The notes: generated by a model not told the origin, from the sequence alone. A stretch of DNA of 64,000 nt from Periconia sp. R9002 (GCA_023627715.1 JAMAHW010000003.1:310001-374000); one strand, 5' to 3'; counted from the stretch's first letter, positions 23,811 to 36,799 are shown. Program-made: numbers and translations.

Positions 23811-24291
23811 CTTGCACCGCTGTGGCTAGTCACTTGTGTATTTCTTGAAGTTCGTCTGTGCACTAGCACACGAAGTCAGAGCGACGTAAGGACACGGGGA
23901 CGGGAGTCGGGCGGAGCGTCGGTGGATGTTGGGAATGACAACGGAAGCTGAACAGCGGATGTGCAGAGATGCGAAGTGGTATGCTGATTAAATAAGACCG
24001 AGGCGACGCTTTAAATAAAAGTGAGATCGAAACGTTGCGAATAAGGCGGCAGGATAGACTGCAAGTTCTTTGTGGATTGACATCTTAAGTAAATGTCAAG
24101 GACGATTGTTCTTTGGCTACCACCGTGACGTTACGGGCAACTGGGGTATCTGATTAGCGTGCCTTGGCGTTTCTGTACGATCAAGTCGACCCGATTTTGA
24201 ACTCGCAATCTCAACAAGCAGAGACATACGCCTGTTGACCGACACATCGACTCACCATTGCACAACCAAAGTTTCATATCGCCTGCGGATC
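23811..24291. promoter_or_regulatory. Bidirectional promoter, ELA1 / THO subunit 7
   Basis: 481 bp between the divergent start codons of two RNA polymerase II-linked genes. No specific site was recognised. Confidence 0.5.
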
Positions 24292-25397
24292 ATGGTGATC
24301 AAGAACTGGGGCCAGTTGCCTCAAGCAGATGAAGGTGAGATCCTGCCATTCAGCACACCCGGGGAACAAAGCTTACAGCTGTAGATGCCTTGCACAATGT
24401 ATCGCGTCTTCTAGCAGTCGAAGTCCGCCCTTTTTCGCGTATATCTGGTCGCCTTACCAAGCAAGAAAATGTACCAGCTCAACGCCCGAAACAACTTCCC
24501 TCGCCGCCCCCCGATGCGTCCGCTGAGGATGAGGAGGCTGCCGCATTAGCTGCTGAGCGCGAGGATGCGACAGCGAAGATGGAAGCCTGGCGACGCGATA
24601 TTATGAACGATCTCGAACTTTTGGACTATACTGTCCTGCGCTTCGAACTTACAACGAGAAGTAATGTCGTCGAGCGCGAGCGATATGCCCAGGAGAAGAT
24701 CTCTATCAAAGACAAACAAGAGCATGTAAAAGAGACGATTGAAACACTACGCGTTGATTTGCAAACTGCAAAGGAGACATTGGAGACTCGAAAGTATTAC
24801 GATGAGCTAACGGAAAAAATCACTAACAGCAAGATGCTGAAGACGAGGCAAGAACAAAATCTTGCTCACGCAAAATTGGATGAAGAAATCGCAGAACTAC
24901 AACATGAGGTAGAGAATGCCAAAGCCACCTGGAACGAACGTCGCCAGCAATTCTTCCGAATTGACGAAGCAGCCCAGGAGATGCACCGCATGATCAAAGA
25001 TGAGAAAGAGGAGGCGGAGCGTAAGGAGGGCATGATGAAAGACAGAGATGAGGAGGGAGACGGCGAAACTACAAGAGGCGATGTTAGTCATGCAGGTACG
25101 CCTCGACCAGACGGTGGCATGACTCCCGTGCATGTCAGTCAATCCATGGAAGCTTCGAGTACGCTCAAAGTTCCACAGGATCGCCTTGCACCATTGTCTA
25201 GGACCCCAAGTGTTGCGCCGTCGCCCGGAAAGTCAGAGTTGGATGAGGATATAAAAATGGAATCGGCGGATGCCGCTGAAGAAGATCAGAGCGGAGACTC
25301 TTCCGGGCTAGAGGAAGGAGAGGACATTGAAGAAGGTGAACACGAAGAAGGACAATCTGAACACGGAGCAGTTTCTGATCGTGAAATGGACGGTTGA
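24292..25397 (+). CDS. THOC7: THO complex subunit 7 (Tho7/THOC7 family)
   Basis: Two exons (24292-24334 and 24385-25397) give 351 residues; the split codon restores EDALHNVSRLLAVEVRPFSRI, the typical start of the THOC7 domain. Residues ~60-235 are an almost unbroken coiled coil rich in Glu/Lys/Leu/Gln. The C-terminal ~100 residues are acidic and disordered (SGLEEGEDIEEGEHEEGQSE). THO couples transcription elongation to mRNA export and prevents R-loops in the nucleus. The first exon is only 43 nt (MVIKNWGQLPQADE), which is easy to miss; without it the conserved domain would lack a start. It is convergent with RBL2, 129 bp between stops. Confidence 0.9.
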
Positions 25398-25526
25398 GAT
25401 GTTAAGTTTGCCCTCCAGCCTCGACAGGTTATTATATACCCCACTTTGCATAGCGCGGTGTTTGGGCATGGTCATTGAATTTATGTACAGTAAAGCCCAG
25501 GTTTTGGATTTCATATTTCCTTAGAA

Positions 25527-25998
25527 TTAGGCACTCTCTCCGAGAGCCTTCTTGGCAGCAGCAACTGCCTCTTTCGCCTTTGTGACGTCTTCAGTAGAGG
25601 CCACACCGCCATCAGATTTGTTGTTCTCCTTTCATTTCTCGTTAGATTCAATATCGCGGAGCAATTGTGCAAGCGTATCGACTTACTAGCTCTTCCTCTA
25701 GTTGTTGGAGGGTTTGCACAATCTTCTCTCGCACAGTGGGGAGGACTTTCTTAGTCTCTTGAAGAGCTTGACGCTACGTGGTATATCAGAAAGAGGGATG
25801 CAAGGTTAGGAAAAGTCATTCGCTGCAGGAACATACCTCTTGATTCAGGAGATATTCGGCATTGTCTTCGCTCGGATTTGCTTCAAGCTTGCTGATACGG
25901 CTCTCTTGCTGCTCAAGCTCCTTGTGATAACTCGCTTCCTCCTTGATCAAACGTTGGAGGGCGGAGGTTTGGACTCTGAGCTTTGAAGAGGGAGCCAT
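25527..25998 (-). CDS. RBL2: Tubulin-specific chaperone A (cofactor A)
   Basis: Three exons (25837-25998, 25687-25773, 25527-25628) give 116 residues, the usual size of TBCA/Rbl2. The protein is a three-helix coiled coil. Helix 1 is SSKLRVQTSALQRLIKEEAS with YHKELEQQESRISKLE, helix 2 is RQALQETKKVLPTVREKIVQ with TLQQLEEEL, and helix 3 is DVTKAKEAVAAAKKALGESA. It captures beta-tubulin released from chaperonin or other cofactors in the cytosol. All junctions are GT-AG and in phase 0. The start region is shared with the divergent MCM4 gene. Confidence 0.93.
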
Positions 25999-26323
25999 CC
26001 TGATCGAACCGTAGATATGTGCGGATTTTGGAAAATCGAGGGGGGATTGAGTCTTTGAATATATGTATTGTTACTGCCTTGAGTTGGTCCGTGTTTATGT
26101 ATTGTCTCCCCCGAAATGCACCACCGCCCCGCGCATACAATCCTTCGCTGCTTATCGATAACCTAGCGTTACTAGTCCGCTTCGAGGTTTAATTGGAACG
26201 CGTCAAATTTTAGCGCCAACGCGAACGCGTTGTCTTCTGCATCCCCACCCTTCCCCTAACAAAACACATCCCCTCCCCTTCAACAACAACGCAGCATCGC
26301 GCTGTGAATGCTGTATTGAAAAA
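25999..26323. promoter_or_regulatory. Bidirectional RBL2/MCM4 promoter with MluI cell-cycle boxes
   Basis: The 325-bp divergent promoter has two ACGCGT hexamers (26198-26203 and 26225-26230). Between them lies TTTTAGCGCCAA (about 26208-26219), close to an E2F-type TTTSGCGC site. ACGCGT is the MBF (Swi6/Mbp1/Res) binding box that gives G1/S expression to DNA-replication genes in yeasts, and MCM4 is such a gene. The sites lie 94-126 bp upstream of the MCM4 ATG. The control is inferred, not shown. Confidence 0.75.
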
Positions 26324-29300
26324 ATGTCCTCTCCCGAGAAGCGTCGCTCGCAGCGTAGTTCAGCCTCTGCTACGCCCCGTAGGAGTGGCCGAACTGCGAG
26401 GACGCCTGTCGATCCTGACGAGCAATTACAGTCTGAGGCTTCCCAAGCCTCGCAGCGTGGCTCACAAAATACACCCAGGAACTCTAGGCGTCAGATTGGT
26501 GAAACTCAATCCCCAAACTTCTTTCAATCGTCACCCACGGCGAGGTCAGGGGCCGCAAACAATGCACCCAGCAGTGATGGCGGTGCAACGCCTAGGGCCA
26601 GTGCTTTGAACAGAGGTAAACAGTGCCTCAAGACAAATAGAATAGCTGAAAACAACTAACGGTAAAAGATTCTTCTCCTATTGCATATGATTCCAGTTCT
26701 CCAGGCAACGTTCGTCAGCATCAGACTACCGACTTCCAAAGCAGCAGCAGCAACCTCTTCGTCCGCGGACACGGTGACACTGGAGCTCGCAGCCGTAGAA
26801 GCGATATTCATTCCGATTTTCTTGGCCCAAGTTCAACGGGAAGGCGTCGAAGATTGTTTGTTGATGAGCATGGCATTGCCGTTCATGAACCATCTGATGC
26901 TGCTACCTTCTCCAATCTCAACCCGGATACCTCGGACGCCGATGCACTCGGCGGGAACTCATCTCGAGTTATCTGGGGTACTAATGTATCTCTTTCCGAT
27001 TCGATGAATGCAATGAAGGATTTCTTGTTCAACTTCCAGAGAAAATACCGGATGATTCAGGATGGAGAGCTGGAGGAAGGCGTCAGTCTACCAGCGGACG
27101 ATCCAGCTATGGCCAAAGAATACATCGAAACAATGAAGATGATGTTGGAGTTGGGTGTCACTCCATTGAATCTGGATGCTCGCAACTTGAAGGCTTACCC
27201 CGCTACGAGAAAACTCTGGCATCAGCTTCAAGCCTTTCCAAATGAAATCATCCCTCTGATGGATGTGGCTGTTAAGGATATTATGATAGAACTCGCCGAA
27301 AAACGAATGGCTGAAATGCGCGTTCAAGCGCAGGCTCAGCGTGGCCAACAGCAACGCGGCCACAACTCATCCTCTCTCCCACCAATGCTGAGCTCAGACG
27401 CTCCGACCCCCGGCGCACCATCGCCTGCTCAAGCTGGTGTCGATATCCCAGACCTTGTCAAAGAGGTTGATCAGAAGACCTACCGTGTTAGGCCTTTTGG
27501 TCTTGATAGGACAACGAACCTGCGAGACCTCAACCCTGCGGACATGGACAAATTGGTCAGCATCAAAGGTCTCGTTATCCGCACGACACCGATCATTCCT
27601 GACATGAAAGATGGTGAGTAACACTTCCACACACTGCAAATTCATTCTTACCTGCTGTAGCCTTCTTCAAATGCTCTGTTTGCAACCATACAGTCAAAGT
27701 TGATATTGACCGCGGTAAAATCACCGAGCCTACTCGATGCCCTCGCCCAGTCTGCGAGTCTGCCAACTCTATGCAAATTGTGCATAACAGGTCAGGGTTC
27801 GCTGATAAGCAGGTCATCAAATTGCAGGAGACGCCGGACAACGTTCCCGATGGCCAAACACCACATTCAGTTTCACTCTGCGCCTATGATGAGCTGGTCG
27901 ATGTGTGTAAAGCTGGTGATCGTGTCGAGATCACTGGAATCTTCAAATGTAACCAAGTCCGAATCAACCCTCGCCAACGATCCGTGAAGAATATCTTCAA
28001 GACGTATGTTGATACGCTACATATTCAGAAAGTTGACAAAAAGCGCATGGGAATCGACGCATCCACTATCGAGGAAGAGCTTGCTGAGCATGCCGCCGGA
28101 GAAGTACAAGAGACGCGCAAGGTCAGCGAAGAGGAAGAAGCTAGGATCAAAGCAACTGCGCAACGACCTGATGTCTACGATCTTCTTTCACGGTCATTGG
28201 CGCCCAGTCTCTACGAGATGGACGATGTCAAGAAAGGCATTCTTCTTCAGCTTTTTGGCGGGACTAACAAATCTTTCGAAAAAGGTGGAAGCCCCAAATA
28301 CAGAGGAGACATCAACGTCCTCCTTTGCGGTGATCCCTCCACAGCCAAATCCCAAATCCTCCAGTACGTCCATCGAATTGCGCCTCGTGGTGTCTACACA
28401 TCTGGTAAAGGTTCTTCTGCTGTCGGTCTCACAGCTTATGTGACCCGTGACCCGGAGACACGCCAATTAGTCCTCGAGTCTGGTGCTCTTGTTCTCTCCG
28501 ATGGCGGTGTATGCTGCATCGATGAGTTTGACAAAATGTCAGACGCAACTCGCTCAGTCTTACACGAAGTGATGGAACAGCAAACTGTTTCCATTGCTAA
28601 AGCTGGTATCATCACCACCTTGAATGCTCGTACTTCGATTCTCGCATCTGCCAACCCCATTGGTTCTAAATATGATGTGAACCTTCCTGTCCCGCAGAAC
28701 ATCGATCTTCCGCCTACTCTTCTTTCCCGTTTCGATCTTGTCTATCTCGTCCTTGACCGCATTGACGAAATGAATGATCGCCGTCTCGCCCGTCATCTTG
28801 TTAGCATGTACCTCGAAGACACCCCCGAGAATGCTTCCCGCAACGAAATCCTACCGATTGAGTTCCTTACTGCCTACATCTCCTACGCACGCACCAATAT
28901 CCACCCCAAGATCACAGATGGTGCTCAAAAAGCACTCGTAGAGGCTTACGTTGAAATGCGCGCTCTCGGCGCTGACGTGCGCTCGCAAGAACGCCGTATC
29001 ACTGCAACAACACGTCAGCTAGAATCCATGATTCGCCTATCTGAAGCGCACGCTAAAATGCGACTTTCGGAGATTGTCACAGAAGACGACGTAATCGAAG
29101 CTGTGCGCCTCATCAAATCGGCGCTCAAGCAGGCAGCGACGGATGCTCGCACGGGTCTCATTGACATGTCCCTTCTAACTGAGGGCCAGAGCACCACGGA
29201 CCGCCGTCGCAAGGAGGATCTCAAGCGTGCGGTGCTGGCGGCTCTCGATGACCTGGGCAGTGCGGGACAGACTGTGCGCCTCAACGATCTTGTTAAGAGA

Positions 29301-29438
29301 GTGCGGGATGGAAGTGCGGAGCAGATTGACAACGCAGAATTCTTGGAAGTGCTACGGACAGCTGAGGCGGAGGGGTCTGTGCAAGTTTCTGGTGAGGGAC
29401 CTAGGAGGGTAGTGAAGAGGATCGTTGGAGCTTTTTAA
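26324..29438 (+). CDS. MCM4: DNA replication licensing factor MCM4
   Basis: Subunit of the MCM2-7 replicative helicase. Three exons (26324-26615, 26669-27613, 27661-29438) give 1004 residues. The N-terminal ~170 residues are Ser/Thr/Arg-rich, with many SP/TP sites expected for CDK/DDK control. The zinc finger CSVC...CPRPVC (~417-445) begins directly after the second intron. The AAA+ core shows Walker A GDPSTAKSQ (~636), Walker B CCIDEFDKM (~697) and the arginine finger SRFDLVYLVLDR (~768). YISYARTNIHPKI and the C-terminal winged helix follow. NVSLSDSMNAMKDFLFNF is the MCM4-specific N-terminal strand and separates it from other MCMs. Intron 1 has a CTAAC branch site. Confidence 0.97.
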
Positions 29439-29978
29439 AGAGCTTTACAGGATAATTGGTATGTGTCATGTGATAGGAATGCAGGTACATATCTTGTATA
29501 GATGTCATGATGAATGGAATGAAATGAGTGGCTTTGGTTTGCGTACATCGATGGTATACATGTATGGTATGGTGAGCACAGAAGCCCGTTCAACAGAACA
29601 TCCATGAGTGCACAAAAGCATAAGTACAGTTTCCGATGACCCCTTAGCATGCAAAATCTCCATTTGGTTGTATTCTATTGACGGGAATATCTCTCTTTTT
29701 CATCTACATCTTATTCCTCCTCTCAATCGTGATATAGATAAACCCTACACCGTCCACAAAAGCCCGAAATTCCAATCTACTGTAGGTACCGAGTCCAATC
29801 AATCATGACAATGTCAAGAGAAGGGAAGAAAGAAATCCCTCTCTCACTCCGTTCATTTCGATCGCCAACCAGGTACATATCCAACCCTGGTAATCGTAGC
29901 GACTCATGTCTCATACCCCATCATAAAGAACAGGCCACAATGATTCCTCCTTTCTTCTCTCTATTTATCTCATTTTCT
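29439..29978. other. Intergenic 3' region between MCM4 and the RING gene
   Basis: Shared 3' flank of two convergent genes; AT-rich with no other feature seen. Confidence 0.55.
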
Positions 29979-31251
29979 TCACCGTGCAACATCCCTGCCA
30001 TGTTCATTCCTCGACCCCTGATTTCTCTCCTCTTCACCAGTACCAGCCCCCTCTGCCTCACCCTCTCCTTCCGGCTCCGACGACTCGGAAAACACAGCCC
30101 GACAAACCGGACAACTTACTTTCCCTAACACGCACCAACTCAGCAGACATGAATCGTGGAACTCGTGATAACATATTTTGAGGCGAAGAATGTGTGTGTC
30201 TTCTTCCTTTTCGTCGTCCTCTAAGTCTTTTTCTTTGTCGGTGGGGGTTGAGATTGCGGTGGATTTTGCGGTTAGAGGGGTTTTGGGTGGTTCTTCGGGA
30301 GAGGAGTGGTTTGACGGGAGTGATGGAGCTGCAAGTTTCGCTGGGGCGGGTGGTGAAGGGGTGGGTGGTGTAGAGATTGGTGTTAATGTTGAGAGGGCTG
30401 AGAGACATATTGCGCTGATGGTGTACGTTAGTATAGGATTCCAACCAACGTGAAATAATTCTGTGGATCCATATGACCACGAATCAATCGGAAATGAAGA
30501 TAAAGACTCACCAGTCCCTCTCCCCCAGCGAAATTGTTTCTCGTTCCTCTTCTACATTCACACCGCTCTTTTCAACCGTCCTCACAACGAAAATCCTACG
30601 CTCTTCACCCACGTCCTCCTTCTCGTCTCCCAAAACAACTTCCGCGGCATCAGCTAGTCGTGCCCGCGCCTCCTCTTGACTTATGGCGCGCGTTTTCTTC
30701 TTGGTCGTCGGTCGCGCGCGCAGTTCCGCGACGATGGCTTGCATCGCTCGGTGGCGCCGCTTTCGGCGGACGAAGAAGAATACGATGCTGTTCATTTATG
30801 GTTTTGTTAGATATGTTCGATTTTTCCGGATCTGTTAGAAAATGAGAGGAGTGCCAGCGGTGCCTCCAGATATGTGAGTGGTTGGTTTATCGCAACAGAC
30901 AATTAGATTGCTGGCGGTATCGATCCAGATTCAGCAGCACGAAAAGAAAACGCCCTTGACTAGGGACATCTGTACTGACGAATTTCCTGCATTCATATAT
31001 AGATATGATTGGGCTCTGGCGCGGGGCTGATGAAATCTTAAGAAATATTAAACTCACAGTGGCCCAATGATCAGGATCAAAAACAACGGACACAGAAAGC
31101 TCAGCGTCGAAGAGGTGATATGATACTGCCCGTTTTGATATCTGGGCCTGCTTTCGACTCCCTGCTCTTGTCGTCGCATGAAACGGAGGTTTGGGGGTGT
31201 TCTTCTTCTCAATGCTACCGTCTCTCCTTGGACCATCGGTATAATTGGCAT
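29979..31251 (-). CDS. Membrane-anchored RING-H2 protein with a split RING finger
   Basis: Probable E3 ubiquitin ligase. Exons 31058-31251, 30512-30787 and 29979-30414 join in frame to 301 residues. A transmembrane helix at ~49-70 (LSFLCPLFLILIIGPLIVFF) spans the first junction and is followed by a basic stop-transfer RRKRRHR. The RING-H2 ligands are C157-x2-C160, then 77 residues, C238-Y-H240, H243, C246, and C258-P-V-C261. The first intron is long (270 nt), and the second splits the codon of the first zinc ligand. The C-terminal tail is acidic (Glu/Gly-rich). With the helix first and RING on the other side, it resembles ATL/GRAIL-like ligases. The substrate is unknown. The 77-residue Pro/Ser/Thr and acidic insert is longer than the usual 9-39 residues. 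Confidence 0.82.
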
Positions 31252-33422
31252 TGTGTATCTCTTTCTTTTCGAAATTCTGTTACGAATCTTTTTTTCCTCG
31301 TTTTGTTTGTTCGTTTACTTGATTCTACTTCTTTCGTTGAAAGAAGTGTAGGTATGCGGATTACGCCTTGTTGAGATTTTCCCCCCTCTACGCCAACATT
31401 ACTCGAGGCAAGACAGTCGCGGTTTTTAGAAACCAATGGATCCGTTGATGTGTCCGGGGTGCTGCTAATGTTGGGAGTCCCGTTCACTTGTGTTGAACTA
31501 CCCCGGTCCCGCTTGACTTGATTCGACACAGCGTGCGTTGTATTTTAGCTCGAAGAGAAAGAAGGTTCAACTAGATGATTTGCTTTAGTGTGACGAATTG
31601 CTCAACACCATCTTCGATACCAACAGTCACCTCAATTGCAGAGAACAATCAAAATGTAGAAAACGGAAATAAGAATAATAATTAGACGGATTATCTTTGA
31701 CGATGGTTAAGAGTGAAAGCAAAGCAGAAAAAGCAAAAGCGTTGAAAAGGTAGATAGCTTACTCTTCTATATCAATTCATCTCCCCGCCACATCGCACAG
31801 TTACATAACAGAACCTCCTACACATGAACACAGCCCCAAGCCACAGCCTCACGCCATACGTAGACATAAGTGCTTGGTCCTCTGCACATCTCCAACCGCC
31901 TTCCAGCGTAAACTCCAGCTTTGCGTACATGCCTGCCGTCCTCTTATCTACTTCTCTTGGCCCGGGCGTGAGTCCAAGACCCGACTCCATCTTCCCAAGA
32001 GATTTGTAAACATGATGACTCCTCACAGGAGTCCTCTCTTTCTTGACTAAGTAGATAACTAACCCTCTCCGCACATCTCCATCCCTTCGCTTGTTCGTCA
32101 ATGCGAAACAGTCTCGGCAACGATAGGTCTCTCACAACGAGCGCGTATTCGATAGGACGAGATACGAGAAACCCTTTAGAAAACCCCGCTGTGGAGGTCT
32201 TGGCCTTGGCCCGAGAGTACAAACCGGCGTGATTTGGAGCTGGGCAAGCGACGGCTGTGAGAGATGGGTTGGTGTAGTTCTAGTGTCGAGATCCAGTATC
32301 ATTCCATCAAGACACACGCAAGATCTCTCCTCGCTTCCTTCGTAAGTGAGCAAGAATTGTAAAATAGGAAGTTGGAGAGTGACATAAGAAACAATCTAGC
32401 GCAACTTCATTCTATATTTTCCAATCAGTGCCTACTTACCCGAATACCCGAACCAAGCACCCAAAACATCCAAGACATTGTTCGATCCAACTAACACACA
32501 CACACACAAGGGCACACCCCTCGTTTCCTCTGCTTTCCCCACCCATCCTTCCCCACTAACTCGCACAATTCCTCTCCCCCTCGGCCTACGTAACGCCAAG
32601 AACCCCACTGGGTCCCGCCAAGATCGCCAACCCCCAGAACGCCACGCCTGACCCCAGTCGCTTGGCACAGATGTGTGCCGAGCGTGCCGAGCGTGCCGAG
32701 ATGCGAGCGATTTCCGGTGGAAACCGGTGGAGCGGGGCGGGAGGCTTGGATATGGGCTCGTGCGGGTGTTAGGAATGGTCATGTGAACGCGATGAAAGGG
32801 GCATTGCTGGCTGGCTAGGGTATGTCAGGTGGGTGAGCGCAAGCCTGTTTTTGAGAGGAGTTGAGACGGAGCGAGGACCCGATGATAATGAGAGAAGTAT
32901 GGGAGGGGATATCAAGGGAAGTACGAATTGAGTGAGGTGAGGAAGGGGTGGGATGTGGTACGTGTTGTGGAAGATTCCTACGCTAGATGCGGGAGTGACT
33001 TGGAAATATGCATACAATCATGGCATCGCTGTTTAGTGGAAGGATTTAATAGAAGTGGAAGGTGAGAGCGTGAGCTGTCACCTCTTCTCGCTGCCGCCCT
33101 CATGGCCAAGGAGGGGGGGATGGAATGCTAGAACGGTTCACTGTGAAACGGTTGGACTGTTCTCTTATTTTTGCGATTTTTATCATTTTTCTGCTGATCA
33201 AATAAAAACTACGTACATACTTGCAACTTGGCAAGTTTTTGATATCACTGTACTAGAATAAAGGAAATAAGGAAATAATAAAACGTCTAGGACATCAAGA
33301 CTGGAACTATCATCAGTCATTACCCGTTGGAAAACTCCAAATGGCAAAAGAGCCAGCGTAGAATGAGACACTGGAAAAAATTCAACTTCTCGATATGCAC
33401 AACGTCCCCAGAAGACACCTCT
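31252..33422. other. Intergenic region upstream of the RING gene
   Basis: About 2.2 kb with no supported gene; short minus-strand frames are C-rich low-complexity translations. It contains a short (AC)n run at about 32493-32508 and roughly three copies of GTGCCGAGC at 32675-32701. Confidence 0.5.
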
Positions 33423-36400
33423 TTAGACCTTCTCGTCATCCGTGCTAATAGCTGTGCTGAGATACCGCTCAAAGGTCCTCTTCTCTAAATCGATGCTGCC
33501 CCTTCGGACGCCTTTCTTGGAATCCTTCCTCCTGAGGTAAATCCTCTTAGCCCATTTCCAGGACTCGATTCCAAGGAAAAAGAGGATGGTAGCGATGAAA
33601 ACAATGCCCCACTCCCAGCTGATACCCTTGTGCTTGAACACCACGTCGTTGATGACAGGAATGTAGAGGACAGGGAAGATGGTAATGAATCCAGCGCAGA
33701 TAGACCAGAACAAGAACTTGTTGCGCCACACATCGTGGAACCACTGGGTGAAATACTTGTTGGAGTTGGGCTGCATCATAAAGAATGAGCGGCGCATGTC
33801 CACCATCTGCCACGCGAGGAAAAGGGAGAACCATGTCAAGCAGGCGAATGCAGTAGCACGTGCTCGGAAGACAGTGTCACAGGATTCCGAATACGAGTCG
33901 TTGCAGTTATGGCCGAGGTTTCCATCTCCCCATCCGTTCAAAACAAGTGTGAAGGATGCAAGGCAGAGTGCAGCGATCCAGAGACCATAAACAACCATAT
34001 CCAGCATGACTTCCAGGGTGAAAACACCGCGCTTGAGACTTTGGGGTGGTCGGTCAAGAATGTCGGGAGCTGCAACTTCGTAGCCGAGACCCATATCGGG
34101 GAGCGAGGAGGTAACCATGATGATCCACATCACCTCGACTGGAGATAGCGGGAAGACTGAAAGACCAGTACCGTCTTTGAACACTAGACCGATAAGCAGG
34201 ATACAAGCTTGGGCGATGTTCTGGGCGAGCAAATGGAGAATGAATTTTTGGATATTATCGAACATGCGACGACCTTCTTCGATGGCGTTAAGGATAGAGG
34301 CGAAGTTATCGTCGGTAAGAACAATATCGGATGCATCTTTGGCTACATCAGAGCCAGTACCCATCCCGATGCCCACATCAGAGCGCTTGAGAGAGGGAGA
34401 GTCGTTGACACCATCACCAGTCATGGCAGCGAATGCTTTCCTACGGTGCAATGCGTCGATCATGCGGACTTTGGTGTTGGGTGCGCATCGGGCAATTACC
34501 AATGGCAGCAGTGGAAGGGCATCGATTTCATCGTCACTGAGCTTATCGAACTGAGTGGCGGTCATGACCATTGCGTCCGCGACTGCTTTAGCAATGGTAG
34601 ACATGTTGGAGGGTAGAATACCGACTTCCTCCGCGATGGCCCTGGCAGTTCCCGGGTGGTCACCTGTAAGCATGTGGACTTGAATACCGGCCTTTTGGCA
34701 TTGTCGAACGGAGCCAGCGGTTTCTGGTCGTGGAGGGTCGTAAAGACCGACGAGGCCACGGAATGTCAAATCCTGTTCAATTTCATTCCTGTTGACGTCC
34801 TCACCCTTTGTGACTGTACCTTCCCAGGATCGGCTTGCAAGTGCAAGAACACGGAGACCCTGAGCGGCCAATGCTTCCATGTTAGCAAGAATGTCATCGC
34901 GAATAGCATCAGTCATTTCAACAGGCTCGTTGCCTTCACCATTGAACAAGGATGTGCAGGAATAAATAACTCGCTCGACAGCGCCCTTGGTGAAGACGAA
35001 CTTCTTATTAGTCGCGGCCTCTTCGAAAATTACAGACATCTTCTTAACGGTAGAGTCGAATGGAAATTCGGCCAGTTGTTTCCAGGAAGGATTTTCACCA
35101 GTAGTGTAATCGAGACGGTTCCATTGGAAACGAGAAGCTAAAACCTGGATAGCGATTTCGGTCGGGTCACCACGGGCATTCCATTCATCTCCATCGTCGG
35201 ATTTGTGAACGTGGGCAAGGTTGGCCAACGAAGCGACCTTCAAATATTCCTCAAGATGAGTATTTCCTTCTAGGAGCTCCTTGAACTCGGTTGCAGCCTC
35301 TTGTTTCTCAAAATCCATTTTGCGGGGTTCTTTGGCAGTGAAGCTCAATTCGCCGACAGTAGGGTTGAAGGGGGAGTCAGTCACACCGACGGAGTAAGTT
35401 CCCTTAGCGGGAATCCAAGCTCGCTTTGCCACCATCTTGCCTTGGGTGAGTGTACCAGTCTTGTCAGAGCAAATATCTATTAAATGTTAGAATTTGATTG
35501 TCAGTTCAATGCTTGGCTTACTTACCAGTCACCCCGCCCAATGCTTCGAGGGACTTCAGGTTACGAACGATGACGTTCCTTTCGACCATACGCTTGGTAC
35601 CGGCAGCCATGGTGATAGTAAGAACAACGATAAGGGACGCGGGAATCATACTGAGGCCAGTAGCAACAGCGTAAATAATAACCTCCTGGTCATTTGCAAA
35701 ATTGTTGGCGGCCATAACAATAATAGCGCAGACAATAGCAATTCCCAAAAGAAGCAGGGCAAGACGAGCGAGCTTCTTCTGTAGCGGAGTGCCGACATTG
35801 ACACCAAGGAAATGGCCTACCCCATCAGTAAAGGTCAAACCCCAGGCTTGCAGATATCTGTGAATTCCAGCGGTACCATCCTCCTTACGCTTGACAGGGC
35901 GGCGGTGGGAGTTTCCTCCACGAAGGGACATGGCGATGCTTCCGATTTCAGTGTACATTCCGGTAGCAAATACGACACCTCGAGCTCGGCCTTTAGTCAC
36001 AGTGGAAGAGCTGAAAGCCACATTCAATCGGTCGCCGGGGCCAGTATCTTCATCGAATACGGCATCTGCGTCTTTCATGACGGGTAAACTCTCACCAGTC
36101 AAAAGTGCCTCATCAGTTTCGAAATTCACAGCTTCGATAAGTCTATGTCATATTAGCACTTGAGCACAAAAGACAGGAGAGTTGAACGACAATAAGTCTG
36201 GTGAGGGATGACTAACCGAATATCTGCGGGGACTGTGTCACCAGTCTTCATTTCGACCATGTCGCCGGGGACGACCTCTATGGTAGGAACGGTAACCGTT
36301 TTTCCATCCCGTACGGCGGTAGCAGTGGGCGAACTAAGTGATCGCAGAGAGTCCATTGTTTTTTCAGCATTGAACTCCTGCATGAATCCGACAACAATGT

Positions 36401-36799
36401 TCAAGATGACAATGGCAGTGACTACACCGCCTTCAATCCACGATTGAATAGCGAAACTGACAGCCATTGCGATGATGAGCACGAGGGTCATGGCCTAGTG
36501 GATTGGTCAGCGGGGATTTGTATCTCTGGTGAAGAATAGTATTGGAATGATAAACTCACGTTCGCTACCTGTCGAAGTAGAATCTTGCCAGGCTGAACGC
36601 CGCCGCCGTCGCCCAAGTCATTGTTTCCCCATTGTGCGTGACGCTCTTTCGCCTCGGCGGTGGTCAAACCGTCTTCATCACTACACTTCAACTCTTCTCT
36701 GACGGCTGTATAGGGAAGACAGTGGGCAGGTCGAGATAGAGGGCTATTGGACTGTCCAGAAACATGACTCTCAAGAGTAGGTTGGTTAGACTTCCCCAT
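33423..36799 (-). CDS. ENA1: ENA-type P-type ATPase (sodium/potassium efflux)
   Basis: Plasma-membrane cation pump of the fungal IID group that expels Na+ (and K+). Four exons; about 1080 residues. The start at ATG 36799 gives MGKSNQPTLESHV; the frame is open further upstream but only from a GTG. Domains in order: cation-ATPase N-domain (TTAEAKERHAQWGNNDLGDG), M1-M2, and the actuator with the TGES loop (DEALLTGESLPV). Next is M3-M4 with the IPASLIVVLTITMA helix and the phosphorylation site DKTGTLTQGKM, split from the preceding exon at GGVT|DIC. The nucleotide domain has KGAVERV and MLTGDHPGTA, the hinge TGDGVNDSPSLK, and then C-terminal helices. ENA pumps are normally induced by salt and alkaline pH. 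The upstream region has several PacC-type hexamers. Confidence 0.94.

Noticed and set aside
32432..32782. 116-codon Arg/Ser/Pro-rich minus-strand frame
   Set aside because: Composition follows from a C-rich stretch with CA repeats; no conserved motif.
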